A DNA stretch of 64,000 nucleotides from Allochromatium humboldtianum (GTDB taxonomy: Bacteria; Pseudomonadota; Gammaproteobacteria; Chromatiales; Chromatiaceae), in the NCBI RefSeq assembly GCF_013385175.1, contig NZ_JABZEO010000006.1, positions 241,112-305,111 of the forward strand, in the 5' to 3' direction. Position 1 is the first letter of the stretch. Each line of letters begins with the position of its first letter. Position numbers and translations under genes: made by a program. The notes beneath the pieces were generated by a model. That model saw nothing but the letters and a program-made list of their open reading frames with translations, did no database searches and was not told the DNA's origin. Of the stretch, positions 1-8,889 are shown in pieces.

Positions 1-487
1 TCTGACTCTGCAATCCGGCATCGATGAACTGACGGTTTGGGATCTGAGGGGGCTGGGCGGTCGGGCGCCACTCCTGGGTGTGCGCGTCACGCACCAGCCA
101 GAACCGTTCCTGCCCCTCGGCGTCGACGAACAGGATCTGGATGACATCGTGCTGATCGACCAGGATCTGGTTGATCCAGGTGGTATAGCGCGCGCGTGCC
201 CGGTCGATCTGATCCGACTCGCCGCGCGCGCCAAGGATCAGCCCCGGCTCGGGCAGCTTGGCCAGGAAGCGGATCATCTCGTGACGGCTGGCCAGATGCT
301 GGTCGAGATCGCGGAAATCCGCGCGCAGATTCTGCAGATAGGCGCGCTGATAGAAGAGCGCGGTGCGATCGAGCACCAGCGGCAGATTGATGAGCGCGGC
401 CAGGATCAGCGGCATCAGGCCGAAGATCAGCAGGAACAGCAGGATATAGGCGCGCAGCTTGACGCCGGACGCGCGGGCCGGGGACAT
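1..487 (-). CDS. N-terminal part of a membrane-anchored sensor protein (gene runs off the window)
   Basis: The minus-strand frame opens with ATG at 487 and stays open to the window edge, giving 162 residues. A basic start is followed by a hydrophobic segment at about residues 12-35 (AYILLFLLIFGLMPLILAAL), then a soluble, probably periplasmic region with motifs such as FLVRDAHTQEW that resemble sensor domains of diguanylate cyclases or histidine kinases. The output domain lies outside the window, so the enzymatic role is unknown. The start lies 6 nt after the bcp stop on the same strand, suggesting cotranscription with bcp. Frame and membrane anchor are visible; the sensory role is inferred. 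Confidence 0.6.
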   Translation of the reverse strand, partial: MSPARASGVKLRAYILLFLLIFGLMPLILAALINLPLVLDRTALFYQRAYLQNLRADFRDLDQHLASRHEMIRFLAKLPEPGLILGARGESDQIDRARARYTTWINQILVDQHDVIQILFVDAEGQERFWLVRDAHTQEWRPTAQPPQIPNRQFIDAGLQSQ

Positions 488-493
488 CCGGGG

Positions 494-973
494 TCAGAGC
501 GCGCGCACCAGATCGAGCACCTGGGCGGCGTGGCCCTTGGGCTTGACGTCGTAGAGCGCGTGTCGGACGACGCCCGATTTGTCGACGACGAAGGTCGAGC
601 GCAGGATGCCGAGGCGCTTCTCGCCGTGCGCCTCCTTCTCGCGCCAGACGCCATAGGCTTCGCACACCTCGCCATCGCTGTCGGAGAGCAGATGGATCGA
701 GAGTCCGTATTTGTCGCGGAAGGCGCCGTGACTGGCGCAACTGTCGCGGCTGATGCCGAGGATCTCGGTGCCGGCGGCCTCGAACTCGGCTTGCAGGTCG
801 GTGAACTCGAGCGCTTCCATGGTGCAACCGGGCGTGTCGTCCTTGGGATAGAAATAGATCACGGCGTGATGTCGCCCGCTGAGCGAGGCGAGACTCACCG
901 GCTCCATATCGGCGTTGGGCAGGGCGAAATCCGGGGCGCGATCGCCGGGTTGCAGCATGGGTGAGTGCTCCAT
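494..973 (-). CDS. bcp: Thiol peroxidase, BCP/PrxQ-type peroxiredoxin
   Basis: Cytoplasmic thioredoxin-dependent peroxidase that reduces hydrogen peroxide and organic hydroperoxides. The 159-residue protein has the usual length and begins with the AhpC/TSA fold (GDRAPDFALPN). The peroxidatic cysteine sits at residue 50 in the motif KDDTPGCT. The second cysteine found five residues later in E. coli BCP is absent; Cys79 in the SRDSCASH segment could be the resolving cysteine as in other PrxQ enzymes. It lies just upstream of the partial sensor gene on the same strand. Family assignment is secure; the resolving partner is inferred. Confidence 0.95.
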   Translation of the reverse strand: MEHSPMLQPGDRAPDFALPNADMEPVSLASLSGRHHAVIYFYPKDDTPGCTMEALEFTDLQAEFEAAGTEILGISRDSCASHGAFRDKYGLSIHLLSDSDGEVCEAYGVWREKEAHGEKRLGILRSTFVVDKSGVVRHALYDVKPKGHAAQVLDLVRAL

Positions 974-1087
974 CGACAGGGTTGAACGATGCGCCGAATG
1001 TAGGCATGACGACTCAGGTCGTCAACTCTCGCGCCCGCCTCGCGGCGGACGGTCGGAATCAGGCGCCGAAAATTCAGTAATTCAGTG

Positions 1088-1201
1088 TATTATGAATTTC
1101 TGTAAAACGACTGATGCATGACCCCTGGATGGGGCCGCAATGAGCAGCAAGCCCTTGGGTCGCCACGGCAGTCACACACCCTGCCGTCGCGGCCTTTTTT
1201 T
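1088..1201 (+). ncRNA. Candidate small RNA or leader between bcp and the rsmC-like gene
   Basis: This stretch carries no ORF that fits either neighbour, yet on the plus strand it has a TATTAT box at 1088-1093, a hairpin at 1122-1134 (CCCC, loop TGGAT, GGGG) with GGA in the loop, and a second hairpin at 1161-1191 followed by a run of T at 1195-1201. That is the layout of a short RNA ending at an intrinsic terminator. Both flanking genes are on the minus strand, so no plus-strand gene explains the terminator. The GGA loop would suit a CsrA/RsmA-type site, but that is speculative. The -35 element is not convincing. Confidence 0.35.
1161..1201 (+). terminator. Intrinsic terminator of the candidate small RNA
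   Basis: CCACGGCAG at 1163-1171 pairs, apart from one mismatch, with CTGCCGTCGCGG at 1181-1192, followed by seven T residues. The T-run is on the plus strand, so it would stop plus-strand transcription. Read on the minus strand there is no T-run after the hairpin. Confidence 0.55.
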
Positions 1202-1790
1202 AATCGCGCTGCGCCAGAGCCACGGTGTAGTGCGCGCCCTGCTTGAGCTTGTCGTAGTTGCCGAAGACCTCGTTGAGATTGCGCTTCATGTACTGGCGCA
1301 GTCCGTTGATCGTGACCAGATAGAGCCGACCGCCGGGACGCAGGCGGGCGTGGGCGTCGTGCAGCAGGAGCGCCAGCAGTTCCTTGCCGACCTTGGCCGG
1401 GACGTTGCTTGCGATCAGGTCGAAGCGGCGTTCCGGCTCGATCTGGTCGAAGCCGTTGCTCAGCCGCGCCTCGGCATTGTCGAGCCGGTTGAGCCGGGCG
1501 TTGCGGTTGGCATAGTCGACGGCGACGAAATCCTTGTCGACCAGGAGCGTTCGGCCCTGGGGAGCCAGCGCCGCCAGGGTCAGACCGATCGGGCCATAGC
1601 CGCAGCCGAGATCCAGACAGTCGTCGCCCGGCTCGATGTGCAGATGGTCGAGGAGCAGGCGCGTGCCCTCGTCGATCTCGCGCGGCGAGAACAGGCCCCA
1701 GGTACTGCGGAATTCGAGGGTACGGCCGCCGAGTTGGGCCGAGAACTGGATGTCGCGGCGCAGACCGGCGAGTTGTTCGGGAGTGAGCAT
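1200..1790 (-). CDS. RsmC-like class I SAM-dependent methyltransferase
   Basis: A 196-residue methyltransferase of the RsmC/RlmG C-terminal-domain type (MTS, PF05175). After GLFSPREIDEGTRLLL comes the SAM-binding glycine loop DLGCGYGPIG, and the substrate motif SNVPAK corresponds to the NPPF/NPPY-type motif with changed residues. Such proteins methylate guanine N2 in rRNA, but the short length (E. coli RsmC has about 340 residues with a duplicated N-terminal domain) and the altered motif leave the substrate open. The reading frame extends upstream to 1967, but those residues are not methyltransferase-like and overlap the hypC leader. ATG at 1790 puts the protein start next to the conserved segment. 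Confidence 0.75.
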   Translation of the reverse strand: MLTPEQLAGLRRDIQFSAQLGGRTLEFRSTWGLFSPREIDEGTRLLLDHLHIEPGDDCLDLGCGYGPIGLTLAALAPQGRTLLVDKDFVAVDYANRNARLNRLDNAEARLSNGFDQIEPERRFDLIASNVPAKVGKELLALLLHDAHARLRPGGRLYLVTINGLRQYMKRNLNEVFGNYDKLKQGAHYTVALAQRD

Positions 1791-1969
1791 GCTAGTGTCG
1801 TTCCGGGCGAAAAGCGTGGATTGAACCGCAAAGACGGCCGGGACGCCAAGGAAAACCCGCCTGACTGTGCGCGAATACAGCCTGGCCGGCACCATGTCTT
1901 GGCTTGAGTCGGCGTCTGGATCGTAGTCCAATGCCAGGCCCAAGCCCCACAGTGTTCCAGGAGTCAACC

Positions 1970-2260
1970 ATGTGTCTCGCCATTCCGGCTCGCGTCACCC
2001 ATGTCACTCGCATCGATCCGGCCATCGACACGGCGGTGGTCGATCTGGGCGGAGTGTCGCGCGAGGTCTCGATCGCGCTGGTTCCGGAGGTGGAGGTCGG
2101 CGACTATGTGCTGGTGCACGTCGGCTATGCGCTCAACCGGATCAGCGAGGAGGAGGCTCAGGAGACGCTGAAGCTCATGGCCGAGATGACGCGACTGCTC
2201 GATGAGGAATCAGGCGCCGCTGACGCCGCCGGTATCGCTTCGGCGTCCAGGCTCGCATGA
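1970..2260 (+). CDS. hypC: Hydrogenase maturation chaperone HypC
   Basis: HypC carries iron intermediates with HypD during assembly of the Fe(CN)2CO group of NiFe hydrogenases and also binds the large-subunit precursor. The 96-residue product begins MCLAIPARV, with the essential Cys2, and continues with the conserved DLGGVSREVS and GDYVLVHVGYA segments. ATG at 1970 follows the ribosome site CCAGGAG. Its stop overlaps the hypD start by four bases (ATGA), so hypC, hypD and hypE form a tight operon. Hydrogenase structural genes and hypA, hypB and hypF are not in the window. Confidence 0.97.
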   Translation: MCLAIPARVTHVTRIDPAIDTAVVDLGGVSREVSIALVPEVEVGDYVLVHVGYALNRISEEEAQETLKLMAEMTRLLDEESGAADAAGIASASRLA

Positions 2261-3387
2261 AATACGTCGACGAATTCCGCGATCAGCAGCTCGCGCGCCA
2301 ACTGGCCGCCGCCATCGCCGCCGAGGTCGATCCGGCGCGCCAATACCGGCTGATGGAGTTTTGCGGCGGACACACGCACGCCATCTTCCGCTATGGCGTC
2401 CAGCAGTTGATGCCGCCCAATCTGCGCTTCGTCCATGGTCCGGGCTGTCCGGTGTGCGTGCTGCCGATGGCACGGCTCGATCAGGCCATGGCCATGACGC
2501 GCGAGCATGGCGTGACGCTCTGCACCTATGGCGATCTGATGCGGGTGCCGGCGAGCGGTCGTCAGACGCTGCTCAAGGCCAAGGCGGCCGGCGCCGATGT
2601 GCGCATGATCTATTCGACCCAGGACGTGCTGCGGATCGCACGCGATGAACCCGAGCGTCAGGTGGTCTTCATGGCCATCGGCTTCGAGACCACCACCCCG
2701 CCCACGGCGGTCGCCATCCTCCAGGCACGCGCCGAAGGGCTGAAGAACCTGTCCTTCCTGTGCAACCACGTCCTCACGCCGCCCGCGCTGCGCGCCATCC
2801 TGTCGCTGGCCGGTCCCGAGGGCGTGCGGCTCGACGGCATCCTGGGACCATCGCATGTGAGCACGGTCATCGGCACCCGGCCCTACGCCTTCGTGCCGCG
2901 CGAGTTCGGCCTGCCCGTGGTGATCGCCGGTTTCGAGCCGCTCGACGTCATGCAGTCGGCGTTGATGCTGGTGCGCCAGATCAACGACGGTCGCCGTGAG
3001 GTCGAGAACCAGTACAGCCGCGCCGTCGGCGAGGTCGGGAATGCCCGGGCGCTCGAACTCATGGCCCGCGTCTTCGTCACCCGCCCGAGCTTCGAGTGGC
3101 GTGGACTCGGTTTCCTGCCCGAGAGCGCCCTGGCGCTCGCCGATGACTACGCCGACCTGGACGCCGAGCGCCGCTTTCCAGTGACGGTCGAGGCGAGTCA
3201 TGAGATCAAGGGTTGCGAATGTCCGGCCATCCTGCGCGGACTCAAGGAGCCGACCGAGTGCAAGCTGTTCGGCGCCGTCTGCACGCCGGACAATCCGATG
3301 GGCGCCTGTATGGTCTCGTCCGAGGGCGCGTGCGCGGCCTATTGGAGCCATCGAACACACATGCCATCCTCAGGACTGAACCGATGA
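2257..3387 (+). CDS. hypD: Hydrogenase maturation factor HypD
   Basis: HypD is the iron-sulfur scaffold on which the Fe(CN)2CO unit is assembled with HypC. The 376-residue product has the invariant motifs CGGHTHAIFRYG near residue 36, GPGCPVC near residue 66 and GFETTTP near residue 145, plus the C-terminal cysteine cluster that binds the 4Fe4S centre (GCECPAIL, CKLFGAVC, ACMVSSEGAC). Length is normal. It overlaps hypC and hypE by ATGA at both ends, consistent with translational coupling. Confidence 0.97.
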   Translation: MKYVDEFRDQQLARQLAAAIAAEVDPARQYRLMEFCGGHTHAIFRYGVQQLMPPNLRFVHGPGCPVCVLPMARLDQAMAMTREHGVTLCTYGDLMRVPASGRQTLLKAKAAGADVRMIYSTQDVLRIARDEPERQVVFMAIGFETTTPPTAVAILQARAEGLKNLSFLCNHVLTPPALRAILSLAGPEGVRLDGILGPSHVSTVIGTRPYAFVPREFGLPVVIAGFEPLDVMQSALMLVRQINDGRREVENQYSRAVGEVGNARALELMARVFVTRPSFEWRGLGFLPESALALADDYADLDAERRFPVTVEASHEIKGCECPAILRGLKEPTECKLFGAVCTPDNPMGACMVSSEGACAAYWSHRTHMPSSGLNR

Positions 3388-4430
3388 CCGCCAGATCACG
3401 CTTTTCCGCCCGACTGGATCTCGAAAACGGCCGGGTCGACATGAGCCACGGCGCCGGCGGACGCGCCATGGCTCAGCTCATCGACGAACTGTTCAAACAG
3501 GCGCTCGACAACGAATGGCTGTCCCAGGGCAACGATCAGGCGCTGTTCAGCGTCCCGCCCGGCCGGCTGGTGATGAGCACGGATGCCCATGTGGTCTCGC
3601 CGCTGTTCTTTCCGGGCGGGGACATCGGCTCACTGGCGGTGCATGGCACCGTCAACGATGTGGCCATGTCCGGGGCGCGACCGCTGCATCTGGCCGCAAG
3701 CTTCATCCTGGAGGAAGGCTTCCCGCTGGCCGATCTGGCGCGCATCGTCGCGAGTCTGGCACAGGCCGCGCGTGAGGCAGGCGTCGCCGTCGTGACCGGC
3801 GACACCAAGGTCGTCGAACGCGGCAAGGGCGATGGGGTCTTCATCACCACCACCGGAATCGGCGTGGTCCCAGAGGGCATCGCGATCTCGGGCGACCGGG
3901 CGCGGCCGGGCGATGTCATCCTGATCAACGGCCACATCGGCGACCACGGGATCGCCATCCTGTCCCAGCGCGAGAACCTCGGCTTCGAGACGGCGATCCA
4001 GTCCGACTCAGCCGCCCTGCATGGACTGGTCGCCGACATGATCGCGGCCGTGCCCGACATCCACTGTCTGCGCGACCCGACCCGTGGCGGTCTGGCGACC
4101 ACGCTCAACGAGCTGGCCCAACAATCCGGCGTCGGGATGCGCGTGCGTGAAACCGATATCCCGGTCCGCGAAGCGGTCTCGGCCGCCTGCGAACTGCTCG
4201 GACTCGATCCCGCCTATGTCGCCAACGAGGGCAAGCTGGTGGCGATCTGTCCGGCCGATCGGGCTGAAACCCTGCTGGCGGCCATGCGCGCCCATCCGCT
4301 GGGCGCACAGTCCGCCATCATCGGCGAGGTCGTCGAAGATCCGCTCGGCTTCGTGCAGATGCAGACCCGTTTCGGCGGGGAGCGTCTGCTCGATTGGCTC
4401 ACGGGCGAGCAACTGCCGCGCATCTGCTGA
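3384..4430 (+). CDS. hypE: Hydrogenase maturation enzyme HypE (thiocyanate/carbamoyl dehydratase)
   Basis: HypE takes a carbamoyl group from HypF on its C-terminal cysteine and dehydrates it to the cyanide ligand, using ATP. The 348-residue protein has the PurM-like ATPase fold, with MSHGAGGRAM near the N-terminus, TGDTKVVERGKGDG in the middle and the diagnostic C-terminal PRIC whose final Cys is carbamoylated. The start at 3384 overlaps the hypD stop. It ends 11 bases from the convergent regulator gene, with no clear terminator between them. Confidence 0.97.
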   Translation: MTARSRFSARLDLENGRVDMSHGAGGRAMAQLIDELFKQALDNEWLSQGNDQALFSVPPGRLVMSTDAHVVSPLFFPGGDIGSLAVHGTVNDVAMSGARPLHLAASFILEEGFPLADLARIVASLAQAAREAGVAVVTGDTKVVERGKGDGVFITTTGIGVVPEGIAISGDRARPGDVILINGHIGDHGIAILSQRENLGFETAIQSDSAALHGLVADMIAAVPDIHCLRDPTRGGLATTLNELAQQSGVGMRVRETDIPVREAVSAACELLGLDPAYVANEGKLVAICPADRAETLLAAMRAHPLGAQSAIIGEVVEDPLGFVQMQTRFGGERLLDWLTGEQLPRIC

Positions 4431-4440
4431 CCTCGGACGC

Positions 4441-4839
4441 TCAGGCGTCCTTGGACTCCTCCGGAGTCTCGGGTTCCGCCTCTTCGGCCGGGTCGTGATC
4501 CGGCTGCGACTGAGCGAGCTTCAGCAGCGTGTCGCGACCACGCTCGTCGGTGCGGCGGAAGTGATCGATCAGCTCCAGCTCCCGATCCGACAGCGGCCCC
4601 CGGTCGTCGAGACACAGCAGATAGGTCGGTGTCACCGTGCCCAGGGCCACGGATAGCTCATGAGCCTCCTCCAGCCCCATGCGGCGGATACCCTGCTCAT
4701 AGTTGCTGATACGCGACTTGGACAAGGATTGGGTGCGCGCCGACAGGTCGGCGAGACTGAGCTTTTGCTCATGCCGGGCCGAGCGCAGGCGCTGGCCGAT
4801 ACGTTTCGTCAGGTCCATGGTGATCTTGATGTTATGCAA
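4441..4839 (-). CDS. XRE-family helix-turn-helix regulator
   Basis: A 132-residue DNA-binding protein with a lambda-repressor-like domain at residues 11-70 (GQRLRSARHEQKLSLADLS, then SKSRISNYEQGIRRM as recognition helix region). The last 25 residues are acidic and rich in Glu and Pro, unlike a ligand-binding domain. An internal ATG (residue 8, at 4818) is an alternative start. It converges with hypE and lies downstream of the LysR gene on the same strand; the target is unknown. The family is clear, the role is not. Confidence 0.85.
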   Translation of the reverse strand: MHNIKITMDLTKRIGQRLRSARHEQKLSLADLSARTQSLSKSRISNYEQGIRRMGLEEAHELSVALGTVTPTYLLCLDDRGPLSDRELELIDHFRRTDERGRDTLLKLAQSQPDHDPAEEAEPETPEESKDA

Positions 4840-5008
4840 GACTGTCTCGTTGTGATGAAGCTAGGTTGATAGATGCGAACGATGCCCGCCCCGCCTGGGA
4901 GCAGGCGGGACACACATCCTTGATGCGGGGGCGGATACATCGGACAGCCATCCGGCGCGGGTGACGCTCACACGCGCGTTCTGGCTCAGAGCGGCCTTCC
5001 GGGGCGCG

Positions 5009-6031
5009 TCAGCCCAAGAGGGCGTCTTCCCATTCGGTGTCGCCGGCGGTCTGCGGCTGAGGTGGCGGCGGCGGTTCGACGAGACGATCGGCAAAGGCGC
5101 GATCGAGCGTCTTGATGAAACATTTCGTTTGTGGAGAGAGGAATTTACCACGACGTTGCACGATACCGTAACTGCGCCGCGGAAAATACTGCCCGATCGG
5201 GATACGGCTCAGCTTTTCCTCGCCCGTGAGACAGACGTCGGTGACGATCGAGATGCCGAGACCCAGCTCGACATATTTCTTGATCACCTCCCAACCGCCG
5301 GCCTCCATGGTCACGCGATAGCTCAGGTTGTGCTGCTTGAACACCAGATCAACCATGCGCCAGGTGCTCAGATGCCGCGGCGGCAGGATCAGACCATGGG
5401 GCGTGATCTCCTCCAGCGTCACCCGCTCCTTGCCGGCGAGCGGGTGATCGAGCGGCGTGATCAGGGTCGGCTGATAGGTCACGAACGGCCGATAGGTGAT
5501 GTCGTCCGGGATCTCCAGCATGGATCCCACCGCCAGATCGGCCTCGTCGGCGCGCAGCATCGCCAGACCGTCACGGCCGGTGACATTGTGCATCTTCAGC
5601 TCGATGCCCGGATACTGCTCGACGAAGGCCTGGATCGGCTCGGGCAGGATGTAGAGGATGGTCGACTCGCCGGCGGCGATGTTCAACACCCCCTGATCCA
5701 CGCGCCCGGCCTGGGTGGCGAAGGCTTCGTGGAGCTTGTCCATGCCCTCGACCAGCGGCTCGGCCATCTGGTAGAGCAGATCGCCCTCGGGCGTGAGCTT
5801 GATCTTGGGTCCGCGACGCTCGAAGAGCACGGTGCCGAACTCGCGTTCGAGCGCCTGGATCTGGAGCGACACGGTCGGCTGACTGAGAAAGATCTTTTCA
5901 GCGGCGGCACTGACGCTGCCGGTGCGCGCGGCATGACAGAAAGCGCGCAACTGCTTGAGTCGGTTCTGTTTGTAATGAATCTGGGAGCCTGAGCCCACGG
6001 TCACACCCACTCTTGGCCTACGGATGACCAT
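5009..6031 (-). CDS. LysR-family transcriptional regulator, CysB-like
   Basis: The N-terminal winged helix-turn-helix (LKQLRAFCHAARTGS, SAAAEKIFLSQPTVSLQI) is followed by a LysR substrate-binding domain (VLNIAAGESTILYILP, DLAVGSM, PLDHPLAG, GGWEVIKKYVELGLGISIV). The arrangement resembles the CysB/Cbl branch, and in a sulfur oxidiser a sulfur-linked effector is plausible but unproven. The C-terminus is proline-rich (EPPPPPQPQ). The ATG at 6031 adds about 20 residues before the conserved domain; GTG codons at codons 8, 10 and 12 are alternative starts, so the exact N-terminus is uncertain. It is unlike the nearby core genes in having no obvious target next to it. Confidence 0.88.
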   Translation of the reverse strand: MVIRRPRVGVTVGSGSQIHYKQNRLKQLRAFCHAARTGSVSAAAEKIFLSQPTVSLQIQALEREFGTVLFERRGPKIKLTPEGDLLYQMAEPLVEGMDKLHEAFATQAGRVDQGVLNIAAGESTILYILPEPIQAFVEQYPGIELKMHNVTGRDGLAMLRADEADLAVGSMLEIPDDITYRPFVTYQPTLITPLDHPLAGKERVTLEEITPHGLILPPRHLSTWRMVDLVFKQHNLSYRVTMEAGGWEVIKKYVELGLGISIVTDVCLTGEEKLSRIPIGQYFPRRSYGIVQRRGKFLSPQTKCFIKTLDRAFADRLVEPPPPPQPQTAGDTEWEDALLG

Positions 6032-6128
6032 TGATGGTATACCACAAGATTCATTGACAAAAGCAATATCAGCATCGGCTGTGCAAAAAATCCAGTCGTT
6101 CGATCGCGTTTCGTGACGTGCCTCACAC

Positions 6129-7304
6129 TCAGTGTTCGTCGAGCTGGCTCAGGATGTTGCGCGCGACCTGACGCTGGGTCGCATCACCCTCTTCCAGCAC
6201 CTGATAGAGCATCTGGCGCGCCGCGAAGTCGTTGCCGAGATCGCGCAACTGGTTGGCGCGGACGATCTTGTCTTCGACCGGATCGACGGGCATCGGCGGC
6301 GTCTCGGCGGCGGATGACCCGGCCGGCGTGACCGGGGGCGCGTTCGTCTTGGCGGCTTGGGCCAGACGCGCGTCCTCGGCATCGATCAGATCCAGCTCGG
6401 TCTCCATCTCGGCGTCGGTCATGGGGCGCCAGCGATCCGGGTCATCGAGGCCGGGTGACAGCTCGCGACCGACAGCACCGCCGCCGGCGCTCGGTGTGAC
6501 TGGCAGCGGCTTCGGCGCTGAACCGGCCGGCGGCGGCTCGCCGGAGTCGGAATCCTCGGCGAGCCGTCCCTTGAGCAGCACTCGCGACAGCAGGATTCCC
6601 AGCTCGAACAGCAGCCACATCGGCACCGCCAGCAGCGTCTGCGAGATCACGTCCGGCGGGGTCAGGAACATGCCGACCACGAAGACGCCGACGATCACAT
6701 AGGGCCGCTTGTGTGCCAGTCCCTCGGGCGTCACCGCGCCGATGGCCACCAGCAGGATGGTCGCGATCGGGATCTCGAAGGCGACGCCGAAAGCGAAGAA
6801 CAGTGTCAGCACGAAGTCCAGATAGGCCGAGATGTCGGTCATCATGGCCACGCCATCGGGCGTGGTGCCGACCATGAAGGCGAACACCAGCGGGAAGACG
6901 ACGTAGTAGGCAAACAGCATCCCGAGATAGAACAGGAAGATGCTGGAGACCAGCAGCGGGACGGCCAGACGCTTCTCGTGCTGATAGAGACCGGGCGCGA
7001 CGAAGGCCCAGAGCTGGTAGAGCAGATAGGGCATCGACAGGAACACCGCCGCGATCAGCGCCAGCTTGAAGGGCGTCAGAAAGGGCGAGGCGACCTGGGT
7101 GGCGATCATGGTGTTGCCGTCGGGCAACTGCGCCAGGAGCGGCGCGGCCACATAGGCATAGAGACCGTTCGCGAAGGGCAGCAGCACCAGCACCATCACG
7201 CCGATGGCGATCAGCATGCGGATCAGACGATCGCGCAGCTCGACCAGATGCGAGATGAACGGCTGTTCGGCGCCCGGATCATCGGGCTGCATCGCGAGAG
7301 ACAT
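6129..7304 (-). CDS. tatC: Twin-arginine translocase subunit TatC with a long cytoplasmic tail
   Basis: TatC is the inner-membrane receptor for twin-arginine signal peptides. The first 245 residues give the usual six membrane segments, with the conserved HLVELRDRL at residues 19-27 and the proline-rich periplasmic turn near residue 75 (SPFLTPFK). Unlike typical TatC (about 250-260 residues), this one carries about 140 extra residues after the last helix, rich in Pro, Ala, Asp and Glu, ending in a helical segment ([24 protein letters not shown]) that resembles a small protein-interaction module of the FimV C-terminal type. It is the last gene of the his run; tatA and tatB lie about 13 kb away. 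Confidence 0.95.
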   Translation of the reverse strand: MSLAMQPDDPGAEQPFISHLVELRDRLIRMLIAIGVMVLVLLPFANGLYAYVAAPLLAQLPDGNTMIATQVASPFLTPFKLALIAAVFLSMPYLLYQLWAFVAPGLYQHEKRLAVPLLVSSIFLFYLGMLFAYYVVFPLVFAFMVGTTPDGVAMMTDISAYLDFVLTLFFAFGVAFEIPIATILLVAIGAVTPEGLAHKRPYVIVGVFVVGMFLTPPDVISQTLLAVPMWLLFELGILLSRVLLKGRLAEDSDSGEPPPAGSAPKPLPVTPSAGGGAVGRELSPGLDDPDRWRPMTDAEMETELDLIDAEDARLAQAAKTNAPPVTPAGSSAAETPPMPVDPVEDKIVRANQLRDLGNDFAARQMLYQVLEEGDATQRQVARNILSQLDEH

Positions 7305-7352
7305 GGTTCGAACCCCAGATTGAGCGGACGCTCGATGGTTGGTGATCTATGT

Positions 7353-7670
7353 TCAGCCCTGGCGGCCGGCTTTCTCCGTCAGCCCCGAGAGACCGAAGCG
7401 CCGGTCCAGCTCGTCGAGCACCTGGCGCGGCCCCAGACCCTGCTGCGCGAGCAGCACCAGCGTATGGAACCACAGATCGGCGACTTCGTAGACGAGCTTG
7501 TCGGGCACGCCATCCTTGGCGGCCATCACGGTCTCGGTGGCCTCTTCGCCGACCTTCTTGAGGATGGCGTCGAGTCCCTTGGCGTAGAGCTTGGCGACAT
7601 AGGACGAGTCCGGGTCGGCGCCTTTGCGCGACTCCAGCACCTCGGCGAGTCGGTCGAGTACGTCGTTCAT
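7353..7670 (-). CDS. hisE: Phosphoribosyl-ATP pyrophosphatase
   Basis: HisE carries out the second step of histidine synthesis, removing pyrophosphate from phosphoribosyl-ATP. The 105-residue protein has the MazG-like motifs [24 protein letters not shown] and [15 protein letters not shown], with the acidic residues that bind magnesium. It is separate from hisI, whereas enteric bacteria fuse the two. It lies 17 bases after hisI and 48 bases before tatC on the same strand. Confidence 0.96.
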   Translation of the reverse strand: MNDVLDRLAEVLESRKGADPDSSYVAKLYAKGLDAILKKVGEEATETVMAAKDGVPDKLVYEVADLWFHTLVLLAQQGLGPRQVLDELDRRFGLSGLTEKAGRQG

Positions 7671-7687
7671 GGCAATAGGCTACCTGG

Positions 7688-8092
7688 TTACTTCGAGCCG
7701 CTATAGATGGCGTTTGGATCCTTGAGCACGGGCGCGATCTCGACCCAGTCGCCGGCCGCATCCAGCTCGCGGTAGAAACAGTCATGGCGCCCGGTATGAC
7801 AGGCGATGCCGCCCTTCTGCTCGACTTCAAGCAGGATCACGTCGGCATCGCAGTCGAGGCGGATCGAATGGACCACCTGCTGGTGGCCGGATTCCTCGCC
7901 CTTGTGCCACAGCCGCGCGCGCGAGCGCGACCAGTAGACCGCATGTCCGGTCTCGCGCGTCAGACGCAGCGCCTCGCGATTCATCCAGGCCAGCATCAGC
8001 ACGCTGCCGGTCCCGTGCTCCTGAGCGATGGCCGGGACCAGTCCGTCCGGTCCCCAGGCGATGGCGTCGAGCCAGACATCGTTCGCGCTCAT
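7688..8092 (-). CDS. hisI: Phosphoribosyl-AMP cyclohydrolase
   Basis: HisI opens the purine ring of phosphoribosyl-AMP, the third step of histidine synthesis. The 134-residue protein carries the zinc and magnesium motifs [23 protein letters not shown] and [15 protein letters not shown] at 8092 overlaps the hisA stop by ATGA; the longer upstream frame is not HisI-like. In most gammaproteobacteria hisF sits between hisA and hisI, but here the two genes touch. Confidence 0.96.
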   Translation of the reverse strand: MSANDVWLDAIAWGPDGLVPAIAQEHGTGSVLMLAWMNREALRLTRETGHAVYWSRSRARLWHKGEESGHQQVVHSIRLDCDADVILLEVEQKGGIACHTGRHDCFYRELDAAGDWVEIAPVLKDPNAIYSGSK

Positions 8093-8829
8093 TGCCCGGC
8101 CCCGCTCAGGCTGTCGGCCAGTCGCTGGCCTTCGGCGAAATCGAGCGTCCCTTCGTAGATGGCGCGTCCGGTGATGGCGGCCTCGATGCCGCCCGCCTCG
8201 CACAGGGCGCGGATGTCGTCGATATCGGTGATGCCGCCGGAGGCGACGATCGGAATCCGCACCGCCTCGGCCAGGGCGCGCGTGGCCTCGATATTGGGGC
8301 CGGACAACATGCCGTCGCGCCCGATGTCGGTATAGACGATGGCCGTCACGCCGTCGTTCTCGAAGCGCCGTGCCAGATCCTCGACCCGATGCGCGGTGAT
8401 CTCGGCCCAGCCGTTGATGGCGACCTGACCGTCCTTGGCGTCGAGCCCGACCATGATGTGCCCTGGAAAGGCACGACAGGCGCGGGCGACGAACTCAGGC
8501 TCACGCACGGCCTGGGTGCCGATGATGCAGTAGCGCACGCCGGCCTTGAGATAGGCGTCGATGGTCGACTCGTCGCGGATGCCGCCGCCGACCTGGATCG
8601 GCAGCTCGGGATAGGCCGCCGCGATGCCGCGGATGGCTGCGCCATTGACCGGCTCGCCGGCGAAGGCGCCGTTGAGGTCGACCAGATGCAGGCGTCGGGC
8701 GCCTTCGTCCACCCAGCGTCCGGCCAGCTCGACCGGGTCGTCGGAGAAGACGGTCTCGTCGTCCATGCGGCCCTGACGTAGCCGCACGCAGCGGCCATCC
8801 TTCAAATCGATCGCGGGAATCAGCAGCAC
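8089..8829 (-). CDS. hisA: ProFAR isomerase HisA
   Basis: HisA isomerises ProFAR to PRFAR with a TIM-barrel fold. The 246-residue product begins [17 protein letters not shown], with the catalytic Asp8, and has the second-half Asp in [10 protein letters not shown] and the phosphate loops [10 protein letters not shown] and ASGGITD. Length and motifs are normal. It lies 60 bases after hisB, in the space where hisH is usually found, and overlaps hisI. Confidence 0.97.
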   Translation of the reverse strand: MLLIPAIDLKDGRCVRLRQGRMDDETVFSDDPVELAGRWVDEGARRLHLVDLNGAFAGEPVNGAAIRGIAAAYPELPIQVGGGIRDESTIDAYLKAGVRYCIIGTQAVREPEFVARACRAFPGHIMVGLDAKDGQVAINGWAEITAHRVEDLARRFENDGVTAIVYTDIGRDGMLSGPNIEATRALAEAVRIPIVASGGITDIDDIRALCEAGGIEAAITGRAIYEGTLDFAEGQRLADSLSGAGQ

Positions 8830-8889
8830 CGGATTGCTCTCTCGCTGTATGGCTGTGGGATGTCGAATGAACGCTTCAGAGGTGACGCC

